Of a stretch of 64,000 nt of DNA, positions 25,031 to 35,034 are shown piece by piece (position 1 is the stretch's first letter; each line of letters begins with the position of its first letter). This stretch comes from Mantis religiosa (lineage: Eukaryota; Arthropoda; Insecta; Mantodea; Mantidae). The position numbers and the translations under genes were made by a program. The DNA lies in the NCBI GenBank assembly GCA_030765055.1, contig CM060953.1, forward strand, positions 179,158,709 through 179,222,708, written 5' to 3'. The notes under the pieces are model-generated. The model searched no databases, was not told where the DNA came from, and worked only from the letters and a program-made list of their open reading frames with translations.

Positions 25031-26233
25031 AACATACGGGCACTGGTTCCTGTAATTATGACTCCGGCTCGTTTCTTTTTGAAAGCACCTTAAATATAAA
25101 AAGCTACTCGTCGCTTTTCATAAGATTTCTTTCACTCGTTTATTCAATTATGACCATTTCGCCATGGATCTGTATTTCAGTATGTGTTGGACAGTTAACA
25201 TTCCCTGCATCATGCATCATGCCACCTTGCTTCGTACAGTGGGCACAGAGGCCTCTGATTATTTGCAACGAGCAGATGGCAGTGTTGCCACCTGTCAATA
25301 GAGGCATGGTGCTAGACAACAGTTCCTCTGCTTCTACACGTCACAGAGAGTTGACAGCTTCGACACATGCAACGCTGCCTCTACATGTGTCGAGAAGACA
25401 CATTATAATTCCGTCCGTGTATCTGCTTACTTATCTATGGATAGTTGGCAGAGCTTCTGCTACTATCATTTGTTTTATTTTTACTGTGGTTTTAGTCGTA
25501 AGGTAGAACTTTGAGTCGTAACAATCCAATCTGTTACTGTCATTTCTTTTGACGACTTAGGAAAACCACAAGTTCGATCTTAAGAATCCATAGGCAGATG
25601 ACAGTGAAAATCACATAGATTTAGTGACTTTTCGCTAGTTGAGTAGTACATTACAATCACAGAAGTTCCACGTATTGCGTGTAATAACCTGACGAAAATA
25701 TTTCCTTTTTAAAGGGCAGGAGAGTTTGTTAGAGACCACGGCGGGCACGTAGGAGTAAACAACATGAATATTTATGTGGGTCATGCAAAGCCCACAGGTG
25801 CTACTCAAGGGACCCCAAAGCAAAACGTAACGTGTTATCAGTGCGGCGAAAAACATTCGTTCCTTTTCACCCGATGATGAAAGAGAGTTCGCCATGCTAA
25901 GCCAACTCCTAGTGGAATACCGAGTTCCATAAAATTTCACTGCTTCTAACTCAGAAGAGCAACTTTCGTATACTTAAAATTAACATTCTTGTCGAACAAA
26001 CAAACTTTACGGCTTCTATTTTAGCAATTATAATAAGGAGGAAAAAGGGCAGAGAAATTTCTGTGTTTTAATGTAATTAACTTCCAGATGCCTGGGAAAT
26101 CTTCACGTTAAAAATATAAATGCGCTTCAAGGCCTTTATTTAAGGCCAGAAAAACATTTTCTCGGTTTAATCCAATGCTTAATAAACTTCCAGATAAAGG
26201 AATACAGATAAGAAGATTAACAGTTTAAAGTTA
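25031..26233. other. No gene recognised
   Basis: A 118-codon open frame at 25150-25506 contains no motif I can name. The remainder is AT-rich non-coding DNA. Confidence 0.45.
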
Positions 26234-27051
26234 CGAGGTGCGTTGAAGATATAACACCTATTTTTTCAGGACTGGGAGCAGATAGCAGCTTGTTTTCTTT
26301 TTCTAAAATACACGTGGACTCTTTGTGAATGTGTGACAGAGATGGCAGCACTGTAGAGTGCATAGAGCTCTAGTGGCAGCGACAAGAGTTTTGATACTTC
26401 AAATAGCGACGTTTTCATTGCTAGAACAACATGTAATCGATGTTCCATTCATGCCGTCACCACGCGTCAACATCGCCTGGCAATATGCCTCGCGCCCAGC
26501 CTTGTGATCATCCGTCAGCATTCGCCGCACCCACGGAAGACAGACAGTTTTCGTATTTTCAGATCATCATGCAGGATTGTGTGCACAGATCCCACGGAAA
26601 CGCCAATTTTGGAGGCGATGTCTGCCATGCCCAATGGGTGATCCTCCAAAACAACGTTCTCCACTCGCTGGATCATGTCGTCAGACCGGCTGGTTTGTTG
26701 TCACACGACAACATGCCTTCATTGAACTGTCGCACCCAGGAACACACATTAGACACATCCATGGTACCATCACCACATGCCTCACTCAACTGGCGATGAA
26801 TTTCAATGTGTCACACCACGAAAATGGAGAAAGCCAATGATTACACGTTGTTCTTGCAATTAAAACGTCGCCATTTTAAGCATAAAAACAGTCCAAACTC
26901 TCGTCGCTGCCACCAGAGTTTTATGCACTGTACAGTGCTGCCAACTCTGTCATGCATTCACAGAGAGTCCACGTGCATTAAAAAAAAAACAGAAGTTCCT
27001 ATCTGGTCCCAGTACTGAAAAAAATAAGGGTTATAACTTGAACACACCTCG
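26234..27051 (-). mobile_element. Internally deleted mariner with about 210-bp inverted repeats
   Basis: The element is bounded by TA dinucleotides. The left end (26234-26438) matches the reverse complement of the right end (26839-27051) over more than 200 bp with scattered changes and small indels: both start cgaggtgYgttSaagWtataac, share cacgtggactct and ggcagcactgta, and end acaacRtgtaatc. Between them the minus strand holds a mariner N-terminal half. EIHRQLSEACGDGTMDVSNVC lies near 26800-26740, then frame-shifted helix-turn-helix remnants, up to a WVRRMLTDDHKAG-like piece. The catalytic domain is gone. Typical mariner ends are about 30 bp, so the long arms stand out. Confidence 0.8.
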
Positions 27052-27129
27052 TAAAAAATCGCTTATGTTAAGAAAATGCATTTAAATATTCTATGTATTA
27101 GGTGGGATTCGGATTCTCCCGCTGCAAGC

Positions 27130-27415
27130 AGTATATAGTCGCGCTGCTCTAACCGTTTCCAGGGCTTTATCTTTGTTAATAGACACCTCTCAGATAACGC
27201 ACTGATTACTCCGCGTGGAGTGAACATGTATCTTGTCATTTGTGATTCCTGCGAATTCCATTGGCTGAAGTGATGCGTTCATTGGTGCTTAGCACAGGGT
27301 CGGGAAGCGTGGCAGTTCCCCTCTCACTCTTACAAGAATAATCAGTGCGTTTTCTGAGAGGCTTCTATTAACAAAGATAAAGCCATGGTATTGGTTCGAG
27401 CAGCGCGACTATATC
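27130..27415. repeat. Foldback repeat with tRNA-like arms
   Basis: The 80-bp segment 27130-27209 is the inverted counterpart of 27338-27415 with few mismatches (tagtcgcgctgctc, ggctttatctttgttaatag, ctctcagaWaacgcactgatta). The 128-bp loop between them has no known motif. On the minus strand the left arm reads ggttagagcagcgcgacta, an A-box-like tRNA sequence, preceded by a weak B-box-like gagaatccgaatccc. It may derive from two tRNA-like SINE heads facing each other, or be a foldback DNA element. Confidence 0.6.
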
Positions 27416-27440
27416 TTAATGGCGACTTACTATTGAATAA

Positions 27441-28362
27441 GGGCCGTATTCATAGTCAGACTTGGTCCGAACCAACTTGCTATTTTCGGTGGACCATCGA
27501 TTTTCTTATTCATAAATCGGAATTAGTGATAGTCCGGGAACCAAACACTTTGGTCCGGCTCAAATTTCGGTCCGCCTCCGTGGGGTAGATTAAGGGAGGA
27601 TTATTTTTGCAACATTGACGACAATGAAGTGATGAATGTAGCTATGGTGTGTAGAATTCATGAAATAAGACCACGGAGGAAAACGTATCTACCAAAAATA
27701 GAAATTATTACGGAGTACGACGACCTAAACTTCAAAAGTAGATACAGGTTTAGTAAAGCGAACGCCAGAAAGCTGATAGAAATGATTCGTCCTAACCTGT
27801 ACGTCGGACGATAACCGAGGCCTGAGTACCTCAATTGACACTCAAATCCTAACAGCACTTCGGTACTATACAAGAAGACAACATTGCTGACCTACATCAG
27901 TAAGTGGCATTATCAGCAAACTCGTTATAAAATACCCTCGATGCCTCCTCCTTTCTCACATTTGTACGTGTCGATACGGATTTATTGTTATAATGTTCAT
28001 TCTTTTTTGGAATAAAGAAAACTTTGGTCCTCCTCTGACCAATTGATACCACGCTTCTTCATATTATCCATATTCACAGCACACAAACTTTGTTACTTAA
28101 CCTCAAACAGCAGCAGCAACCGTAAGAATGTTTAAGAAACAGCTGCGAAACTACCACAGAGATTTATAAACTTGTAGGTACACTGTGCTTTGTTTAGCAC
28201 TGCGCATGCGCAGAAGAACCTTTCTACGTCGTGTAACATTTGCTCCGTGCTGGTCCAAGGCTTTTTATCGTCTATGAATACCAAAATGTTAGACCGCCTT
28301 TGGTGCGGGCCAAGTTAGTCGAAAGATAATCTAGACCAAAGTGATAACTATAAATATGGCCC
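27441..28362 (+). mobile_element. PIF/Harbinger element, defective
   Basis: The target duplication TAA lies at 27438-27440 and 28363-28365. The ends are inverted: GGGCCGTATTCATAGT at left, and GGGCCATATTTATAGT on the minus strand at right. Inside, the plus strand encodes YDDLNFKSRYRFSKANARKL at about 27717-27776, typical of the Harbinger nuclease N-terminal region. LSTSIDTQILTALRYYTRRQ follows in a shifted frame at about 27820-27880. The rest of the DDE nuclease and the Myb-like partner are missing. At 922 bp it is a deletion derivative. Confidence 0.85.
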
Positions 28363-28365
28363 TAA

Positions 28366-28545
28366 GTGCTTTAAGTTAAAATCCCGGCTATGACATTGAA
28401 CTTTTCAGTCTAGTTCTTCCTTTCCGGATCTTATCCTATGCACGATTTGTGTGAAAAGAATAATTAATTTCCATCAATTCACCTAACAGTGGTCAAACCT
28501 ACGAAGCTTGAAGCTTTAATTCACCAATTGAGATTACAGACTTCG
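28366..28545 (+). repeat. SINE B 3' part
   Basis: The segment carries a mutated B box (gttaaaatcccgg), then ctatgacattgaacttttcag and ttaatttccatcaatt, which are the SINE B core end and tail. It starts immediately after the Harbinger target duplication. A stretch of SINE-B-like sequence (ggcgacttactatt) sits just before the element, so Harbinger may have landed in SINE B material. Confidence 0.6.
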
Positions 28546-29628
28546 GGCTTTACGGAAAATGAGGCAGCACCGCTACGTCTACACCTTCACTTTCGTGAAC
28601 TGCCTCTCCAAAAACTCAGATGGCGGATTAATAGATCAAAATAACGAGGGCGCTGCTGGAAAGGCGGACCTGGAGTGACTCAACTTTCCTTCTCCATTTC
28701 TTGTTGGTACAGACACGCATAAACAAATATGTCTGCAGGCTTAACGTCGAGAGCTGCTCTTAATCCTTCCAAGCAGAAGAAAAAACACAAAAGCCCAAGC
28801 CTCATCGGACTTGCTAATGCAGTTGGGTAATAAAGCTCAGGATATTGCCTAGAGCTGAGCGAAAGTTCAAGTGCTTCCAGGCTTTTCGATGGACCAATGA
28901 CCAAGGGTTTCTCAGTGGAGCTGGTTACACAACAGAATCTTAGCCTTCTTGTCTTCACGAGTTGTTTTAGTGCCTCTGTGATCTTAACAGACTGCGTGAC
29001 TCATTACAACAATTGAGTCATTGAGATGGCAGTTAAAACGGCGTAAAACGTACTAACAAGTGAAGGGAAAACTCTCAAACCTTGTCATGAAATAAGAAGA
29101 GGTTATATAATATTGCTATACGAATAAATTCATTCATACATAGTTCAAATTGACTAATAGCGTTTACTACTGCCAAGGATATCGACCAATCATGATCATC
29201 CTATAATCTGCTCGCAAGGCTGCAATTTTAACGCCTCGAAAAGCATTCACTGAAAAGGAGTAAATGACTTTGGAACTTTGATAAACCCATTTTTGTCGCG
29301 TGTAAATACGGACTTCCTTCAACTGTCACGCCCACGAGGTTATCTTATCAGCACGACTTATTTTAGTGTTTGACAACGTAAGGAGTGGATGTGTCAACTT
29401 TATCAACAAACATTTACTAGCGCATTTATCTTCTCCATTTATAGAACAAACGCTTTTCCTTTTTAACACGTTAATCACCAACCGTAAACAACGTAGAGCG
29501 AAATTCTCACTATCCGACAATTCATGCAATGTCGTAAATAGTATAGCGCTATGCATCAGTACGTAGGGCTTTCAATTCACATGCATTATGGCGGACAACA
29601 CTTGGATTCATTGACGTGGATTAAAGTA
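28546..29628. other. No gene recognised
   Basis: A 92-codon minus-strand open frame at 28680-28958 lacks any recognised domain. No other structure was seen. Confidence 0.4.
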
Positions 29629-30175
29629 CAGTGCGATCCATATAAATCTGAACCATTTCAATAGGCCATAACTTTTGAACCAATAATAGGACACATCTGC
29701 AACTTTGGAAAAGTGTAATACACAATTGAGAGATTACATTGCACTATTTACATCTCAGAGAAAATGTTGGAAGTGTCCTCCGCCAGCATCTATACATGCT
29801 TGCACTCTCTCACCATATACTCTGAAGCTTTACAGAGAATATCCTCGCCAATATTACTTATTTCTGTTCGAATGGATTCCTTGAGAACATGAATTGTCCG
29901 TGGCCTACTCTTGTACACTCTATTTTTAGATACCCCCACAAGAAAAAATCCGGAGAGGTTATATCAGGGGATCTGGGGGTTCACAGACCTTTAGACATTA
30001 TTCGATTACCAAAGAAACTGATTACAAGTTCCATGGTGCCATTAGATGTACGGCACGTTGCTGGAAGTAACCTTCTCTCAATTCGATATCATCTCCGCTT
30101 TGGAACATCAAGTTACTATTTTCGCATTTTTCCCTATCTCTGTAGTAGAAGATTATACAAAAATTCCTTCAGAAT
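29629..30175 (-). pseudogene. Tc/mariner-like transposase 3' half, degenerate
   Basis: Minus-strand pieces read FQQRAVHLMAPWN (the second catalytic block, normally FQQDGA, with the Asp replaced), then PRSPDITSPDFFLWGYLK, then ILCKASEYMVRECKHV. This is the C-terminal half of the group whose members read PRSPDLTPCDFFLWG. Stops and shifts are present. The left edge, TA followed by cagtgcgatccatataaatctgaac, looks like a terminal inverted repeat. The 5' half is missing where the sequence meets the PLE-derived DNA at about 30185. Confidence 0.75.
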
Positions 30176-30187
30176 GAAGTGAACTTC

Positions 30188-30278
30188 ACATGCTTATGAA
30201 ATATGAGCTGAATCTTTCCTGGCGGCGTATATGTTCTAGACGTTCTCGGGCTTCGAGCCAGGCAAGAAGATGTTGGTT
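30188..30278 (+). repeat. Left inverted arm flanking the PLE
   Basis: The bases 30230-30272 (tgttctagacgttctcgggc..) are the inverted form of 31814-31851, and the outer cacatgcttatg at 30188 also recurs on the right side at 31853-31864 in direct orientation. PLEs are known to carry terminal repeats in direct or inverted order. Confidence 0.6.
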
Positions 30279-30746
30279 TACATAATGTGTCTTACCATCC
30301 ATAAACCGCCTGCAAAAATCAGACACTTGATGAGACCGGTCAAAGACCAACTGCAACTAAACGTTCCGGGGGTGTACCGCATTCCATGTGAATGTGGAGT
30401 GCCGTACATCGGACAAACCGGCAGGACCATAGCTACCAGAATTAAAGAACATGATAGAAGCATCAGACTGTTGCAACCTGAAAAGTCTGGGCTGACGGAA
30501 CATTGCTTCCAGCAAGGCCATAGGGCTAGCTTAGGTCTCACCACTATTGTGACAAAATGCAGTGGCTACTGGGAGCGTAAAGTTAAGGAGGCGTTGGCTA
30601 TCTCGGCAGAGAGAGTCACTCTTAACCGAGAAGCCGGGCTGCAATTTAGTGCTCCATGGAATCCTGCATTAAAACTTGAAAAAGAGAGACTCAGAAAACA
30701 CAGATTTGGCTTACTGAGCAGCTACCAGGACAGAAGTGTTATCTGA
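30270..30746 (+). pseudogene. Penelope-like element, GIY-YIG endonuclease part
   Basis: The 158-codon frame ends with a stop at 30744-30746. Residues 30-60 contain GVYRIPCECGVPYIGQTGR, a GIY-YIG nuclease core as found at the C-terminus of Penelope-like retroelements. TRIKEH with its Arg and the later EHCFQQGH supply the expected helix and Glu-His region. The reverse transcriptase domain, which would lie upstream, is absent, so the copy is 5'-truncated; this is common for PLEs. The nuclease segment itself has no stop, so it may be fairly young. The ATG at 30270 is only the first in frame and probably not a natural start. Confidence 0.85.
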
Positions 30747-30814
30747 GAGGTCCGCCACATTACACCATCGCGAGCCTGCTCGCTGATTGGTCCGCGTCAT
30801 TTACCTTGGTGACT

Positions 30815-30816
<2 letters not shown>

Positions 30817-30860
<44 letters not shown>
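30817..30860. repeat. TA microsatellite
   Basis: About 22 uninterrupted TA units lie 70 bp after the PLE coding end. Confidence 0.95.
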
Positions 30861-30861
<1 letters not shown>

Positions 30862-30939
30862 GTCTCTCCCATCCCTAAATTAACTCCCAACCAAAAGACC
30901 TACACCACCTTCATCCTACAAATTTCAGTTCCAATCATA

Positions 30940-31735
30940 CCTGCGGTAAAACCCTTAACGGGTGGGCACGCAGCAAAAACCTTCTGGCTGTATACAGCCA
31001 GCCAGCACGAGCGAGCGAGGAACCTAAAGTCTTACCACCATCCGCAGACTGCAAGCCGTGCAGAACAGGGCGCTTAGGATGATCTACGATACCGAACGTA
31101 TGTTTCCTTCACACATCCTACACTCTCATTCTGGCATACCTTACGTTGAGGACGTTGTGCGTGAACGCTCGCGCACATTGTATGCCAGGATTGCATCCCA
31201 TCCCAACCACCTAGTCAACACACTAGGGCAATATAACCACCGTATGCCCAGGAGGAGAAAGAGCTACCGCCTCCCCAACGACGCTCTTGGGTGGTGAGAC
31301 CAGCCTCTCATCCCCTCAATACTACACTCTGTCACGGCCACACTAGGGCTGGATCTGGCCTGTCGGCTGACCCCCGGCAGTCAGGTCCCCCTGTGTGAAC
31401 CCAATGAGAACCACAACCTAAACGGTCCCCAACCACCCGACCTCTCGCTCCTGATCCCACCACACTGGACGGACTCTGCAACGCAGGCCGCCCCTAGCGT
31501 GGCGGTTTAGGGCACTGGCCTCCTGCTTGGAAGCTCATCCCGCCGCCAGGAGCACTAGCAGAGGCCGAATCAGGTCCATCAGTTAACAAGGACATCCAAG
31601 CATTGGAGGAAAGACCAATCCTATAAGACCGCACGGGTAAATCCGCACAGCGGATAGGTATCGTGGCGCTCTACCCACCGTCCGGGAGCACCCGGACGAC
31701 TTGTTCTCGCTCTTGGCTCTCTATATTCTATATTC
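30940..31735 (+). pseudogene. Jockey-type LINE 3' fragment
   Basis: From about 31040 the frame reads QAVQNRALRMIYDTERM and then SGIPYVEDVVRERSRTLYARI, the C-terminal thumb region of Jockey-like reverse transcriptases. It relates closely to the copy at 13510-13660 (QNRGLRSIYSVDRFFP, SGLPYVEDEIRRRATKLYE). It stops at 31297. A GC-rich non-coding part follows to about 31735. The stretch at 30945-31000 resembles the 3' tail after the first Jockey copy, which suggests rearrangement or two joined fragments. It lies between the PLE coding end and the PLE-type tail. Confidence 0.7.
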
Positions 31736-31764
31736 TATGGCATGGCATGGCCTAAAGTCTTTCA

Positions 31765-31809
31765 GCATCCTGAAGATGGGAGAGATGCACGCTCCCGAAA
31801 CGTCGATGT
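31765..31809 (+). ncRNA. Hammerhead-ribozyme-like motif in the PLE tail
   Basis: The order of elements fits a minimal hammerhead. A 5-bp stem I is formed by gcatc (31765-31769) and gatgt (31805-31809, one G-T pair). The core CTGAAGA (31770-31776) fits CUGANGA. Stem II is GGGAG/CTCCC (31778-31782 and 31792-31796) with a 9-nt loop, then GAAA (31797-31800), and a cleavage-type GTC at 31802-31804. Stem III is almost absent, as reported for minimal PLE hammerheads. One extra T (31777) separates the core from stem II. Activity is unproven. Confidence 0.5.
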
Positions 31810-31813
31810 CACA

Positions 31814-31864
31814 TCTTACCTGGCTCGAAGCCCGAGAACGTCTAGAACATTCACATGCTTATGT
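31814..31864 (-). repeat. Right inverted arm flanking the PLE
   Basis: The sequence cctggctcgaagcccgagaa and the following cgtctagaacat are the reverse complement of 30230-30270. Together the arms flank the PLE coding part, the TA run and the Jockey fragment. Confidence 0.65.
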
Positions 31865-32744
31865 TAACAAAATTTAAAACATATGTATGTTTTATTTGTG
31901 CTATAAATATCTTAATTGTATTAACTACATAATTAGCTGGTATTTAATGAATTTTTGTGGCTGCTTACACCTCCACAGAAGTTTAGCTTAAATTTCCTTA
32001 CATGCACTTCCTATGAAATATCGGTATCAAAATTTTGACTAGAAAGCAGTAAAATATCTACTAGGTATCTGGTAGAGAAGGTTAAAATATTGAGTTTTTG
32101 TACGTTCTCTGCATAAACATGGCTACAAATTCACTACCCTATCAAACACTCCATCTTTAATTAAGTGTAGAACTTTCAGAAAAGTCCCAAGCGGCAACTC
32201 TATGCAAGTCTAAGCAAGAGAACCTTTTCTTAACACCTTCACATAATCCTAAAATCTCGTGCGCCTTCATTTTCGTAAATGCCGAGGGAGGGATCACATT
32301 TTGCCTCTCGTCTCTTCTATATTCCCGGTTGCCGCTAATAAGCTTATCCATGGCACGTTCCGCAATCTCTCCTCTCCACACAAAAAAATAGTGGAAAAGC
32401 CTGGTGTTTAGCGACGTGGGTGGCCTGTTTTAGCAGCCACTTCGTATACACACGCAGGTACATAAATAAATACGAGCACATCTCTCATATCGACCAGACC
32501 TGTGAGTGAAGCCTTTCACGTCCTTTTCCATAGCGATCAAATAAAGACCAATGCTTTCGCATGCAGGCTGCCGTACCATTTCAAGTATCTCATCTACATC
32601 ACAAAACCTATGTGTGGCATTTACTCTCATCAAATTATACGTCTGTTTTAGCTCCTCTACCATACACTCCAAACGACACTTTTGAGGTCACTTGAAAAAA
32701 AAAATTCGTGTCTATCCTATATCTTTGAACAGTATAAATAAAAA
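31865..32744. other. No gene recognised
   Basis: AT-rich. Two minus-strand open frames of about 75-80 codons (32157-32381 and 32430-32672) have no recognised motif. Confidence 0.4.
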
Positions 32745-32935
32745 AGTTTCTAGTGATATGGACATGTACAACGGAGGCCCAAATAACTCTTAGGAGTGCG
32801 AAGTACCAGGCAGAAGAAAGCGAGGAAGAGCTAGAAGAACGTGGCACGAAGAAATATATGGTCAAATGAAGAAGAGGACAATGGAACGACGGCAATCTCT
32901 GGAAAGCAGGAACAAAGGGTAAACTGCTGTAAACT
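32745..32935 (+). pseudogene. LINE C-terminal scrap
   Basis: Shifted frames read YGHVQRRP and then EVPGRRKRGRARRTWHEEI. This WYGHV...GRRKRGRP..TW pattern is the conserved end of reverse transcriptases from RTE- or CR1-like LINEs. It is only about 190 bp long, so it is a 5'-truncated relic. It differs in sequence from the copy ending at 41020. Confidence 0.65.
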
Positions 32936-32990
32936 GGAAAACCTATAAATAATAAAATAAATAAAAGTCGATAAAATACAAAAATTAGTG

Positions 32991-33418
32991 TAAATTTATA
33001 TTGAGGAATTAATCCTTAAAGAATTAATCCTTTTAAATACATTACTACGGTATATGGGTGATTTTTAATTAATTAGAGCCAACTGAAAAATTCAATGCCA
33101 TTGCCGGGATTTGAACCACGGATCTCCTGGTTTCCGTCCAGTCGCTCTACCCTTTGAGCTACAATGGCCAATGTGCCTTCCTGACATTGACTCATTATAT
33201 TTCCCGGTAGACCACTTAGTGTTCTCATATTTGAGACAACCACTTGTGGCGACTTATTATTGTAAGTACTTAATTACCAGGATTTTTATCGCTGATTATT
33301 TTTGATGTAAATTTATATTGAGGAATTAATCCTTAAAGAATTAATCCTTTTAAATACATTACTCAGGTATATGGGTGATTTTTAATTAATTAGAGCCAAC
33401 TGAAAAATTCAGTGCCAT
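32991..33418. repeat. 317-bp tandem duplication including SINE B
   Basis: The segment 32991-33101 is repeated at 33308-33418 with about three differences in 111 bp (taaatttatattgaggaatt, then gagccaactgaaaaattc). Between them lies a minus-strand SINE B (core about 33090-33170). The high identity marks a recent duplication. Confidence 0.85.
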
Positions 33419-33515
33419 GGTAGCTCAAGGAGTAGAGCGACTGGACGGAAACCAGTAGATCGGTGGTTCAAATCCCGGCCATGGCATTGAATTTTTCAGT
33501 TGGCTCTAATTAATT
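33384..33515 (+). repeat. Palindrome-flanked SINE B core
   Basis: A plus-strand tRNA-like core (tagctcaaggagtagagcg, B box GGTTCAAATCC) is framed by inverted arms of about 36 bp: aattaattagagccaactga at left pairs with tcagttggctctaattaatt at right. The whole 132-bp unit would fold into one hairpin with a tRNA-like top. Confidence 0.75.
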
Positions 33516-34219
33516 TACTAAAATTGGTATTTAAATTTAGCAACTTCCAAGTATACGACATAAGATTTTCAATAGATTCTCTCCATCCAACCTTCGGATT
33601 GGATTACGGTACGGAGACGGGTGGGGGGGGGGGTGCTCGGTATGTAATCTGCGAGCTTAGGTCCAAGTCTCTAGAGTCTAAACCTGGACTTATTGCGCTC
33701 TTTAATTACAAATGATATACATTTAATTAATAAAAGGTTTCTTTTTGCAGACAGAACTTATGCCTACATTAACTAACCTAATGACGAGTGGCCTTGCAAC
33801 TAAATCTAACCTAACAGCAGCCTTATTACTATGTACATTTTCTAATAAATAACTAAATTACAATTTTAATCTCAATAATAAATTATACTGACTGAAGGCT
33901 TCTGACCTATTTATAATATTTTGAGCCTGCAACTGAAGTGTTCCCAACATTGTATCCTGAAGTCCTTTAAATTTCGTTAAAGTTCCGTGTTGATTGGACA
34001 TCCAATATTTACTTGACAGTTGTAGGTATTTTCTTTAGTTATTTCTTCTTACTCCATGGTCCTTCGACGATCTTTGAGTTCTTTTTCATGTGTCGTTTGG
34101 GTTTCTTTTCCTTCTCCGTAAATTCACATTGGTCTCCTTCCAATAAAATTAATATTAAACGATGCCATCTCTTTATAAAGGTCCTATGAATGTTGACCCT
34201 CTTCCAATAGATGTTGATG
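33516..34219. other. No gene recognised
   Basis: AT-rich, with a G-rich tract at 33620-33634. Nothing else recognised. Confidence 0.4.
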
Positions 34220-34822
34220 TTAATTGATGTCATCTATTTTTATAAATCTTGTTGATCTCCTCAATTGTACCAGGGTATTATCTTGATGTATTATCTCTCC
34301 CCTTCTATTACGTAGTTGTGTTCTGTTCTGGTTGTAGTCTTCCATGGCTAAATTGGATACTAGTTCTGTCATAATTTCCAACTGTTTATAATCTTCTTCT
34401 TTCCTCACTATATTCCATATTTGTTTTCCTTGTAGTTTTTTTCTACCTTCTTGTAGTTCAAATACATATTTATTGCATTCAAACAATGAATGCTCTGGGT
34501 TGCCTGGAAGATTGCAGATTGCAGATATAAGGTCCATGTCCTGATATGTAATGTATGAGGCCCTTGGTTTCAAATATTTCATCCGTAACCTTTCCTTGAT
34601 GTTTGGTAATATCTCGTAAATTCTTCTTCCTTCATCCGCGTTATTACACTCTTGTTGCCAATCATTTAACATTTTATTGCTAATTTCAGTTTTAGATTTA
34701 CATTGTTCGCCGATCAGTTCGTGCACCTTTGTTATGTTCTGTTTCTTCAACCAATATTTTGCTGCACGTACTTTGATTACATAATCAATTGGCCATATTC
34801 CCATAATTACAAGAAGTCCCAT
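34220..34822 (-). pseudogene. LINE (R1/LOA/Jockey-like) C-terminal region
   Basis: A continuous 200-codon minus-strand frame begins with MGLLVIMGIWPIDYVIKVRA, matching the region after the RT thumb in R1- and LOA-like LINEs (usually ALxVIAGxLPIDLxxxER). It continues through an RNase-H-poor spacer with NLPGNPEHSLFECNKYV, which resembles the CCHC-type C-terminus (EHxLFEC). The RT catalytic core is missing. The frame is unbroken, so decay is limited or the fragment is fairly recent. Which clade it belongs to is uncertain. Confidence 0.6.
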
Positions 34823-35034
34823 TGTAGATGCTGCCTTAAATGGGGGTTCAGTAATACAACCAGTCTTGATCTACATTACCTATACCTGAAGAGGGGTAAC
34901 CAGAGGAGGAAGGGTGAGCCGAGAGAAGACAGACGGGGCCATCCCAAGGAACCACGAGAGTGCAGAGGGCAGAATCTACAACTGATTAGTTGGAAACTCC
35001 CCGGCAGGCCAATACAACCGTCGGGATTCGTCCC
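34823..35034. other. Unclassified, probably part of repeat X
   Basis: Purine-rich and then GC-rich sequence leading into the recognisable part of repeat X. No coding motif seen. Confidence 0.35.

Noticed and set aside
25150..25506. 118-codon frame as a secreted or membrane protein
   Set aside because: Hydrophobic stretches are present but no homologous motif or gene structure supports it.
28680..28958. Possible host exon (92-codon minus-strand frame)
   Set aside because: No domain, no start context and no clear splice sites; chance length in this composition.
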